This document shows positions 1 through 8,647 of a stretch of DNA of 64,000 bases, one piece after another (the stretch's first letter is position 1; every line of letters begins with the position of its first letter). The notes under the pieces are model-generated. The model searched no databases and was not told the DNA's origin. It worked only from the letters and a program-made list of their open reading frames with translations. Location: assembly GCF_004770475.1 (NCBI RefSeq), contig NZ_RQHK01000008.1, positions 1 through 64,000 on the forward strand, written 5' to 3'. Source of the DNA: Leptospira mtsangambouensis. GTDB taxonomy: Bacteria; Spirochaetota; Leptospiria; Leptospirales; Leptospiraceae. The position numbers and the translations under genes were made by a program.

Positions 1-2
1 TA

Positions 3-2687
3 CACTTGTTTTGTTTGTCAAACCTTTCAGGGACCTACATCGACTTTTTGAAAGAAGCGGCTGGGCATTCTGATTCAGAGTTAAACGTTCATATCTACCA
101 ATTTCATAATGGCAAAACCATTGGAAAAAATCCGGAGAAAACAAAAAACTTTTTATCTAAATTTTCCAAACCACAATCTTTTTTGGCAAAAGAATTTTCA
201 AAAGAAATTTATAACAAACAAAAATCAAAATTTGTGAGCGGAGGAATGCTTTCCAAATTAAAAGCCATTTTGTTAGAAGAATCTTTGAAAGAAGAGAACT
301 ATTTGGAAGACCAAACCGTCCGCGTATGGAACGCACCTTCTGTATATCGAGAAATTGAATCAATAGTTCACGACATTTTAAATAAAATTAATTCAAACAA
401 AGGAAATCTGAACTTACTTGATTTTGCAATTTTAGTTCCCAACATGAATGAATATCGATCTGCCGTTGAATGGGTGTTTGATGGCGGAATTTATACAACG
501 GATAAAGAAAAAAACCTACCTAATCTCATCAAAATACCATATTCTATTACTGATTTAGTGGCAAAAGACACTTCGCAACTTTATTTAGCATTATCAACAT
601 TGTTCCGCTGCATCAAAAACGATCGATTCGAAAAAGAAGACATTCATACTTTATTTAAAAATCCACTCATCACCGGGCCAAACGATTTAAATGAAGATGA
701 AACTTCTATAAAAGTTCTGGAATTGATTGATTCGTTAGGTTCAATTTATGAAGAAGAAAACGAATACAATCCATATACAATTTCTTTTGGTCTCAAAAGA
801 GCAGTTGTCTCTATGGTTGCTGATGAAGAATCTGCTTGGACTGAAACACAAATTGTAACAAAACAAATATCCTCAGAAAAAACAATCATTCAATTTGTGG
901 AAATATGGAATCGAATCAAAGAAATTCGCATTGAACTAAAAGAAAAAATATTAAAGGCGCCAAAAGAAAAACGTTATTCCATACTTGAGAACTTATTCCA
1001 AAAATTATTTTTTTTCGAAGCAGGATGGGAAAGAGAAAGAATTTATTTTAACCAATGGTTACGTTCCATCCAATCCTGGTGTGAATCGGATTGGGAAGAA
1101 ACAAACGATTTTTTAGAAATGATCTCCTTATTGACGGAAGAAATTTTTTCTGATATCCCCATGCAACGTGGTAATTATTTAACAGAAGGAGTCACCGTTT
1201 CTCTTTTACAACCAATGCGACCTATTCCTTTTTTGCATGTTTACATTGCAGGCCTTGGAGAAGGAAAGTTCCCTGGTTCGATTGATCGATCTCGATTTAA
1301 CTTAAGAAGGTATGATTCCAAACCATGGGATCTTAATCGAAGGGAAATCCAAGAATCACTTTTTTGGGAATCAATCTTATCAGCTGAAGAAAGTATCACT
1401 TTTTCTTATGTTGGTAAAAATACGTTGGAAGATAAAGAATTTGAGCCTTGTTCTACTCTTTTTGAAGTAATGAGTGCAATGAAGATCAAAGAAGCAGTGG
1501 AATTACCACTAACATCCTACAGTCGGTTCTATGATGAAAATCCTTTCCCTTCATTTGATTATATTAGAAACTTAGAAAGGTTTATAGGAGAAGGTTACGA
1601 ATTTCCAAATCCTAATTTTACAAACCCAAAAGATTTAATCTTCGAAGAAACCTCTTCTAGAATAACAAATGAACTTTCTATTCAACAACTTACGAATGGA
1701 TTGAAGAATCCCATCTTAGGATCCTTATCAGAAAACATGGGAAAAATTTCGGACGACGAAGAAGATTCCAAAGAAGAACCTTTCCGACTCAACCAGTTAG
1801 AAATTTTTACCATCAAGTCCATCTTCATCCCGATTTTTACAGAATCTTTAGTCTCCGAAAAAGAATGGACCTGGAATAGAAATAAAATTCAAACCCATCT
1901 CCAAGAGTTCACTCTCAAAGCGGAACAAAATGCAGAGTTTCCTTATGGCGCATTTTATATCGTTTCATCAGAAAAACTTTTAGACGAACTAGAAATCGTT
2001 GCAGAAAGATTTTCTGTCATCAAAGAATCACTTTTCCACACTGAAGATCGGTTAGTTTACCATAGTGCTGTTTCTATTGGTGATACAGGGCTAAGAGATT
2101 GTAAAAAACTGAGCTCCTACCAAGTTTCGGAAACACATACACTTGTTGGGGAATGGGAAAATATAATTGAAAAAGATGGAGTTTACTATTGGTTTTATTC
2201 AGGTAGTATCTATGATAAACCAAAACATCCTAACGAGTATTTAAAAGATTATTTCGGAAAAATGGCCTATGTATTGATGAGTGCTTGTTTGTTTCGAGTG
2301 ACAGGAAATCGTTTGGTCATCATTCCCGCCAATTCTAAAGACTTCAAAAATAATGTTTGGATCGACATGACTCGGCTTTCAGAAGCTGATTGCAAGATGT
2401 ATTTGGAATCGATATTCCAATTGGTCACAGATAAAAATCCAAAATATATACCCATTTCTGGGCTCAATTTATTTTTCGCCAAACATAGTTTAGAAGAAAT
2501 TGAAACAGACTTAACGAAGATTGAACAACTCTGGAATGATTTTTTAAATGAGGAGTCAGAAACGATCCTTGAATTTGAAAACCGGTTGATGAAACTTTCT
2601 CCATACACGCAAGTATTGCTTAATGAATTTTCGATCCAGACAGTGATTCATATTTTTTTACCACTATTAAGGAAGGGGTTTTCGTAA
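3..2687 (+). CDS. recC: RecBCD gamma subunit RecC (5'-truncated by window edge)
   Basis: RecC is the inactive-helicase/Chi-recognition subunit of the RecBCD helicase-nuclease that processes double-strand breaks. The reading frame is open to the left edge, so the start lies outside the window; about 893 residues are visible against roughly 1,100 in E. coli. The opening segment (LSNLSGTYIDFL, then long charged helices) resembles the RecC helicase-like N-terminal region. Residues about 390-470 (LTEGVTVSLLQPMRPIPF, then GLGEGKFPGS) match the conserved RecC segment that carries the equivalent of a helicase motif. The stop is directly followed by the recB ATG, so the two are coupled. Identification rests on these motifs plus the recC-recB-recD order; confidence is high. 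Confidence 0.9.
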   Translation, partial: HLFCLSNLSGTYIDFLKEAAGHSDSELNVHIYQFHNGKTIGKNPEKTKNFLSKFSKPQSFLAKEFSKEIYNKQKSKFVSGGMLSKLKAILLEESLKEENYLEDQTVRVWNAPSVYREIESIVHDILNKINSNKGNLNLLDFAILVPNMNEYRSAVEWVFDGGIYTTDKEKNLPNLIKIPYSITDLVAKDTSQLYLALSTLFRCIKNDRFEKEDIHTLFKNPLITGPNDLNEDETSIKVLELIDSLGSIYEEENEYNPYTISFGLKRAVVSMVADEESAWTETQIVTKQISSEKTIIQFVEIWNRIKEIRIELKEKILKAPKEKRYSILENLFQKLFFFEAGWERERIYFNQWLRSIQSWCESDWEETNDFLEMISLLTEEIFSDIPMQRGNYLTEGVTVSLLQPMRPIPFLHVYIAGLGEGKFPGSIDRSRFNLRRYDSKPWDLNRREIQESLFWESILSAEESITFSYVGKNTLEDKEFEPCSTLFEVMSAMKIKEAVELPLTSYSRFYDENPFPSFDYIRNLERFIGEGYEFPNPNFTNPKDLIFEETSSRITNELSIQQLTNGLKNPILGSLSENMGKISDDEEDSKEEPFRLNQLEIFTIKSIFIPIFTESLVSEKEWTWNRNKIQTHLQEFTLKAEQNAEFPYGAFYIVSSEKLLDELEIVAERFSVIKESLFHTEDRLVYHSAVSIGDTGLRDCKKLSSYQVSETHTLVGEWENIIEKDGVYYWFYSGSIYDKPKHPNEYLKDYFGKMAYVLMSACLFRVTGNRLVIIPANSKDFKNNVWIDMTRLSEADCKMYLESIFQLVTDKNPKYIPISGLNLFFAKHSLEEIETDLTKIEQLWNDFLNEESETILEFENRLMKLSPYTQVLLNEFSIQTVIHIFLPLLRKGFS

Positions 2688-5600
2688 ATGGATCATCCCC
2701 TACTTCATAAACCAAAATTCATAGAAGCTTCTGCTGGAACGGGCAAAACTTACCTCATCATGGAAATGTTAGGCGACATCATGAAATATGATGTAGAGAA
2801 CAATATCCAAGAAAATAGAATCTTAAATACATTGATTCTCACTTTTACGGAAAAGGCAGCGGGAGAGCTAAAAGCAAGACTCAAAGCAAAAATATTAGAA
2901 TTATCAGATAATGGCAACAAACCTGGCTTTTATCGGTATTTACGTGACTTAGACCAAGTAACAATCTCAACCATTCACGGATTTTGTAATATGGTATTAA
3001 AGGAATACCCAATTGAAACCCAAAACAATCCAAATGTTCGTTTGGTGAGTACAGATGAATTAATAAACAAAAATTTTTATCTTTTGAAACGAAATCATTG
3101 GGGTGGAAAAGAATCAGACTTATTGGCAAAAGATCTAATTGAATCTAAAACTTTAGAGAACGAACAGAGTATTACGATCGCAGTATCAAAAATTCTTTCC
3201 AATACAAAAAATTATCACTTCCCGAAAGCGATAACAATAGATTCTATCCTTGGTTCATCAAAAATTGAAACAATTGTCACTTCCCTAACCCAAATCATTG
3301 TCTCCTTGCGAGGTTCTGTCGGTCAATCCATCCAAACCCAAGGTAACAAAGTTACCATTGAAAAATGGATGGAAAACTGGCTTTTATTTGAAAGTTTTCT
3401 CTCTGCTATCAAATCAAAGGATCCTGAACTTCTCAAAATAGAATTACAACGAATTGTTGGATTAAAAAGAAGTTCCGAGGGAGCAACCTACCAAGGATTC
3501 GCCTATTTTTTATTAGTCGGCAAAACAGTTGCAAAAAATTTGGATGCGAAAGCTTTACAACTCCAATCTAACATAGAATCTGTAGTTTCTCTGTTAGAAG
3601 AAACATTCCCTATCGATCAAATTGATATGAATGGAGTGTGGTTTCTGCAAGAAACAGCGCTCCAATTAGTTGAAGACACAAAACAACAATTAAAAACGGG
3701 GGAATCTTTAACATATGATCAAATGATATTAAAAGTTCATGAGACTCTTGTGAAAGTCCCAAACCATACTTTAATCCAATCATTAAAAGAACGATACCAA
3801 GTTTGTATTCTGGATGAATTCCAAGACACCGACAAAAACCAATACCAAATTTTTAAATCTCTTTTTGTAGACCCCAAAGACAAAACAAGAATGTTATTTT
3901 GTATTGGAGATCCAAAACAAAGTATCTATGGGTTTCGTGGCGCTGATATTGGGATTTACTTAGAAGCAGCATCGGACTTTAACAATTCCAGAGGGAGTCT
4001 AACTACAAATTATCGATCCACCAAAGAAATCATCAATGGCTTAAATCTACTCTTCCATAACCAAGAGAAAGATTTGGGAGAAACTAACTTTTTCCCAATT
4101 GAAGAACCAGGGTCAAAAAAAGAAGATTACCAATACCATCCTGTATCTTATCCCGAACCTTCAGAAATAAAATACCAGTATATTGATCCGAATGAATTTG
4201 GAATCCATGTGATCCAATACGAAGAAAACATCCAGAACGTTAGCTCAGCAAAAAATATTTGGGCTGAGTCAATCAAAAACGAAATCCTATCCTTCCAGCA
4301 AAATGAACAAACTCTATCCTATAGAAAAAAAGGAGCTGTCCCTGCTCAAAAAGTTAAATTAAAAGACATAGCAGTGTTATGTGGCAGTAAAAAAGACACA
4401 GAATTAATTGAAAGAACTCTTTCGAAAGCTGGAATCCCCTGCTCTATTTACAAACAAAGAGGAATTTTCCAATCAAGAGAAGCGGAACAAATTGAAAATC
4501 TATTAGAGTGTTTAGAAGAATCAAATAGTTCCCGCTCTTATAAACGAATTTTATTCTCCGATCTTTTTGGTGTAAAACCAGAAGACTTACCACGATACAA
4601 CGAACATTCAATTGATTCTTATGAAAAATCCCTAATGGATGTTTGGTTAAAACTCATTCGGGACAACCGTTATGCAGCTTTTTTTCGTTCTGTGATGGAT
4701 GAAACAAAAGTTCTTTGGAACCATGATTTAAAGAACTTAGAATGGGAAAGAAAACGAACCAATTACAGACAAATTTTTCAAAGATTATTAGAATATCAAA
4801 TTAGATCTAACGCAAATCTAACTGAATTACTTGCTGAACTAAGAAAACTCAAACAAACCAAATCTTCACCAGAGGAAGAACCACTATATGACCGCGAAAC
4901 AGAAGACGATGCCGTTCAAATCCTAACCATTCACGCCTCCAAAGGATTGGAATGGCCTATTGTTTTTTTATATTATTTTGGAACCAGAGCACAAAGTATT
5001 TCAAATTACGAATACCCTACCCTAATCGAAGAAAACAAAAAAAACGAAAGAAAGTGGATACTAAGCCTCTGGGATTCAAAAATTGGAAAACAAAATGAAT
5101 TCAAACATTTTCTAAACGAACAAAAACGATTACTTTACGTTGCCTTAACAAGGCCTAACCTTAGATTGTATCTACCAAAGTTATCTTGGGGAAAAGATTC
5201 TTTTCAAAAATCAGGATATGGAAATATTTTATTCAACGAACTGCAAAGGATTCAGGATTCGCTTTCAGAACATCCTAACTCTCAATATAGTTTTCAATTC
5301 CGAAATCAAGCTCACACCGATTTTATTAAAAATAAAAATACGACTAAAGAAATAATTGAAAACAAAAAAAAGAAAACAAAGCCAGTTGTCCTTCCGATTG
5401 AAGTCAAAGCAGGAAGAATTTTATTGCAACATAGTTATACAAGCTTACAAAGCTCTCAAATTCATCCGATAAAACAGAACAATGAAACACCAAAAGAGAT
5501 CGAAGAACCTCTTGAATCGGAACCTTATCAAACAAAATCGAAACTCCCTTCCAGCTCCAAAGTTGGAAATTTTTTACATCGTATACTTGAGTTATGTGAA

Positions 5601-6299
5601 TTTTCAATTTTTGATTTAGAAGTAGAAAAAATTTCAAAACACCCTTCATGGATTTGGGCATACTCACAATCCTTTCGCCAGTATCCGATTAAATTACAAC
5701 AAACATCGGCTGAATCTTTAGAGAAAAATGTTTTGGATCTTTTAAAACAAGCAATGACTGCAGAAATCACTTTGGCGGATGGATCCACTTTTTGTTTGAG
5801 TCACTTAGAACCAGAAGAAAAATCTTCCGAATTAAAATTTCATCTGTATGTACAAAAAATGTTAGAAAAATCCGGCACTCCGCTGTCTCCGGGATTTGAG
5901 AATTACCTCAAAGGAGCCATCGACTTAGTATTTTGTAAAAATGGGAAGTACTACATTGCCGATTATAAATCAAATCTTTTGCCAAATGATCTTTATGATA
6001 CCACTGCGGTCACTGCAGCCGTCGTTGAAAAAGGATACATGATCCAAAAATCGGTTTACGCCCTCATCCTTTTTGACTACTTAGCTTCTCTTTATGGAGA
6101 GGAGTTGGCTTTAGACCGTTTTGGTGGCGTTTACTATTTATTTTTACGCGGTATGGGTACTTTTCAAAATGCAGGAATCTATTCTGATCTAAAAACATCA
6201 GAAGACCAATGGACTTTAGAAACATTCGGAGAAATTCGAAAAGAAATTTTGTCTTATATCCAAGAAGCTTCCGTTAGTTTGGAGAGACACTATTTATGA
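2688..6299 (+). CDS. recB: RecBCD beta subunit RecB, helicase-nuclease
   Basis: RecB is the 3'-5' UvrD-like helicase and the only nuclease of RecBCD. All key motifs are visible in the 1,203-residue product: Walker A ASAGTGKT (residues 14-21), motif II LDEFQDTD, IGDPKQSIYGFRGAD, motif IV/V-like TNYRSTKEI, and LTIHASKGLEWP. Near the C-terminus the RecB-type nuclease site GAIDLVF...YYIADYKSN carries the catalytic Asp, Asp and Lys. The length matches the E. coli protein (about 1,180). The ATG follows the recC stop without a gap, and the 3' end overlaps recD by four bases (ATGA), so recC, recB and recD are almost certainly one transcript. Nothing is truncated. Confidence 0.96.
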   Translation: MDHPLLHKPKFIEASAGTGKTYLIMEMLGDIMKYDVENNIQENRILNTLILTFTEKAAGELKARLKAKILELSDNGNKPGFYRYLRDLDQVTISTIHGFCNMVLKEYPIETQNNPNVRLVSTDELINKNFYLLKRNHWGGKESDLLAKDLIESKTLENEQSITIAVSKILSNTKNYHFPKAITIDSILGSSKIETIVTSLTQIIVSLRGSVGQSIQTQGNKVTIEKWMENWLLFESFLSAIKSKDPELLKIELQRIVGLKRSSEGATYQGFAYFLLVGKTVAKNLDAKALQLQSNIESVVSLLEETFPIDQIDMNGVWFLQETALQLVEDTKQQLKTGESLTYDQMILKVHETLVKVPNHTLIQSLKERYQVCILDEFQDTDKNQYQIFKSLFVDPKDKTRMLFCIGDPKQSIYGFRGADIGIYLEAASDFNNSRGSLTTNYRSTKEIINGLNLLFHNQEKDLGETNFFPIEEPGSKKEDYQYHPVSYPEPSEIKYQYIDPNEFGIHVIQYEENIQNVSSAKNIWAESIKNEILSFQQNEQTLSYRKKGAVPAQKVKLKDIAVLCGSKKDTELIERTLSKAGIPCSIYKQRGIFQSREAEQIENLLECLEESNSSRSYKRILFSDLFGVKPEDLPRYNEHSIDSYEKSLMDVWLKLIRDNRYAAFFRSVMDETKVLWNHDLKNLEWERKRTNYRQIFQRLLEYQIRSNANLTELLAELRKLKQTKSSPEEEPLYDRETEDDAVQILTIHASKGLEWPIVFLYYFGTRAQSISNYEYPTLIEENKKNERKWILSLWDSKIGKQNEFKHFLNEQKRLLYVALTRPNLRLYLPKLSWGKDSFQKSGYGNILFNELQRIQDSLSEHPNSQYSFQFRNQAHTDFIKNKNTTKEIIENKKKKTKPVVLPIEVKAGRILLQHSYTSLQSSQIHPIKQNNETPKEIEEPLESEPYQTKSKLPSSSKVGNFLHRILELCEFSIFDLEVEKISKHPSWIWAYSQSFRQYPIKLQQTSAESLEKNVLDLLKQAMTAEITLADGSTFCLSHLEPEEKSSELKFHLYVQKMLEKSGTPLSPGFENYLKGAIDLVFCKNGKYYIADYKSNLLPNDLYDTTAVTAAVVEKGYMIQKSVYALILFDYLASLYGEELALDRFGGVYYLFLRGMGTFQNAGIYSDLKTSEDQWTLETFGEIRKEILSYIQEASVSLERHYL

Positions 6300-8092
6300 A
6301 ACAAACTGACTCATCCTATTTGGAAATGGCAAAAGAGATCATCCATTGTTTTCCACATCTCTCGGTGGAACATACAGAACTAATAACAAACTTAATCGAA
6401 GCAACACAAAATGGAGATCTTTATCTTTCGATTACAAACCAAAAATCCATAACAAATTTCGAAAATAGATTTCCTTTTTATTTAGAATCTTTCGGAAATG
6501 AATCTAGGTTATTCTTTCAAAAAACATATAAAGAAAAAAAACAATTTGAAAAAAATATTACCGCCTTAGTTTCAAACCTATCAAATGAGGAAATAACATC
6601 CCAAAAACAATCAACAGAAATTGAATCCATAATCTCCCATTTAGAAACGAACTTTCAAAATCCACTCGCAAGAGAACAAAAACAAGCTGTAATCGAATCA
6701 GTCACTTCTTCTTTTCGAATAGTTGCGGGTGGGCCAGGGACAGGAAAAACAACTGTGGTTTCCTTCATCTTAAAGGTGTTAGATGAAATCAAGAGTCTAC
6801 CAAATCCGAACCGGATTGCACTTGTAGCACCCACGGGGCGAGCCGCACAAAGGCTTACCGAATCTATTCAAAAAAATTTAAGTTTTTTCCCAAATACAAA
6901 AGAACTTGTTTCTTCGCTTCGAGGACAAACTATCCATAACCTATTAAAAATCTTCCCCAATATAACCAAACCTTATTACGGAGAAAAAAGATACTTACCC
7001 TACGATTTAATCATTATGGATGAAACTTCTATGGTGGACATAGAAGTAATGAATTTACTTCTACAATCAATCGGGGAATCAACCAAATTAATTTTGTTAG
7101 GTGATCCGAACCAATTACCTTCAGTTGGACAAGGAGAAGTATTATCAGACCTTTTGACTGAATTCAAAAAACAAGGAAAATTTGTTTCAGAATTAAAGGC
7201 TAATCATAGATCATCTAATACTTCCATGTTCAGTCAGTTTGCAGAATTGGTAAAAAATTCATTTGATCATACAGACAAAAAACAAAATTTCCCAAACCCA
7301 ATTGCGCTAGAGTACAACCAAATCGCAGATGAAGCTGATTTTATTTGGTTACAAAAAGAAAAATCGAACCAAGAAGAAGACTTTTCATTTAAAGATTGGA
7401 AACAAAATGACCTCATCCATTTTTTATGGACAGACTACTTTTTACCGACTGCCATCAAGGCCACTGCCTTAGATTGGAAAAAAGAAGACTTAACCTTAAA
7501 ACTAAACAAGGAAATACTAGATGGACTAATTTCGGAATATCGGTGTTTGACAATTTTAAGAAACGGTTTTTTTGGGATCGAATCGATTCACAACCGAATC
7601 CTTGATTTAGCAAAAAAACATTTAACTTCCTTTCATTCTAATTCACAAAAGATCGAATACCGCCACTTAGCAAAATCCTTTTACTTCGAAGGAATGCCAA
7701 TCATCATCAAAAGAAATGATCAGATTCGAAAACTTTTTAATGGAGACATTGGGCTCGTATTAAGAATTGATTCTGAATTAAGGGCGGTCTTCCCCATTGA
7801 AAACCGTCTGTATTCTTTTGCATTGGACACTCTACCCGAACATGAACCTGCTTTTTTTCTGACAATTCATAAAAGCCAAGGTTCAGAATACAATACCATC
7901 CTACTCTACTTGCCACCTATTTCCTCTTATCAATCAGAAGATCTAAATGAAGTTCCTATTCTCAACCGAAGAATTTTATACACAGCAGTAACAAGAGCAA
8001 AAAAGAAGGTAATCCTAATGGGAGATCATTCTACTTGGAACTTAGGTTTAGAAACATTTCGAAAACGAAACACAGGTTTTACTTTAGCCTAA
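6296..8092 (+). CDS. recD: RecBCD alpha subunit RecD, 5'-3' helicase
   Basis: RecD is the 5'-3' superfamily 1B motor of RecBCD. The 598-residue product has Walker A GGPGTGKTT (residues 145-153), motif II IIMDETSMVD, motif III GDPNQLPSVGQGEV, motif V TIHKSQGSEY and motif VI YTAVTRAK. The N-terminal 120 residues form the subunit-contact region expected of RecD rather than the longer RecD2. The ATG overlaps the recB stop (ATGA). The 3' end overlaps the convergent nucleoside deoxyribosyltransferase gene by nine bases. The length agrees with E. coli RecD (608). Confidence 0.95.
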   Translation: MKQTDSSYLEMAKEIIHCFPHLSVEHTELITNLIEATQNGDLYLSITNQKSITNFENRFPFYLESFGNESRLFFQKTYKEKKQFEKNITALVSNLSNEEITSQKQSTEIESIISHLETNFQNPLAREQKQAVIESVTSSFRIVAGGPGTGKTTVVSFILKVLDEIKSLPNPNRIALVAPTGRAAQRLTESIQKNLSFFPNTKELVSSLRGQTIHNLLKIFPNITKPYYGEKRYLPYDLIIMDETSMVDIEVMNLLLQSIGESTKLILLGDPNQLPSVGQGEVLSDLLTEFKKQGKFVSELKANHRSSNTSMFSQFAELVKNSFDHTDKKQNFPNPIALEYNQIADEADFIWLQKEKSNQEEDFSFKDWKQNDLIHFLWTDYFLPTAIKATALDWKKEDLTLKLNKEILDGLISEYRCLTILRNGFFGIESIHNRILDLAKKHLTSFHSNSQKIEYRHLAKSFYFEGMPIIIKRNDQIRKLFNGDIGLVLRIDSELRAVFPIENRLYSFALDTLPEHEPAFFLTIHKSQGSEYNTILLYLPPISSYQSEDLNEVPILNRRILYTAVTRAKKKVILMGDHSTWNLGLETFRKRNTGFTLA

Positions 8093-8605
8093 AGTTTGGA
8101 TTAATTTCAACACAGTCTCCAAATTCCCAAGAACCAAACTTCCGCCTGAATCCAAGATAGAGAATTCTAACATTAAGTTTATACTGTTGCCAAAGTCTTC
8201 GTTTAATAAATATCCGTCTTGATCAATCGCATAACCAGAATCATGTTTATTGGTTGAAATATTGGACATTACTATTTCCGGCAAACTTCGATTATCCTTT
8301 AGGTAACCAAAAACCCGTTTCCCTTTTCCATATGCGTATCCAATTTCAAAAGCAGTCCCATCATCAACGCAAGCTCCTCGAAATGGGTTACAATTGGCGA
8401 TTATAATATCCGATCTCTGGATCAGTAAAATATTTTCTTTAAAAATTTGATTTGCTTTGGCAAGTTTGACTTGATCTGTCACTGCACCATCAAAAGGAGT
8501 GAGAGCATCAAATCCAAATTTCTCACAAAGTTTTTTTGCATCGGCAAGAACCTCCAAAGCATTTGGTAAAAAAACTTCGGGTCCCGCAAGATAGATTGTT
8601 TGCAT
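8084..8605 (-). CDS. Nucleoside 2-deoxyribosyltransferase family protein
   Basis: The 173-residue protein belongs to the nucleoside 2-deoxyribosyltransferase fold, which moves a deoxyribose between bases or hydrolyses deoxyribonucleotides in salvage or nucleotide sanitation. It starts with the typical YLAGPEVF strand-turn. It also shows the nucleotide-binding IIANCNPFRGACVDDGTAFEIGYAYGKGK region, whose acidic residue in GTAFE(I)G is the expected catalytic nucleophile. It converges on recD and overlaps its end by nine bases, so it is not part of the recBCD transcript. A DNMP N-glycosidase rather than a true transferase activity is possible; family confidence is high, exact substrate unknown. 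Confidence 0.85.
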   Translation of the reverse strand: MQTIYLAGPEVFLPNALEVLADAKKLCEKFGFDALTPFDGAVTDQVKLAKANQIFKENILLIQRSDIIIANCNPFRGACVDDGTAFEIGYAYGKGKRVFGYLKDNRSLPEIVMSNISTNKHDSGYAIDQDGYLLNEDFGNSINLMLEFSILDSGGSLVLGNLETVLKLIQTLG

Positions 8606-8647
8606 ACTGAATTCTAGCGGGAACCAAGAAAAGATTGAAAGGATTTT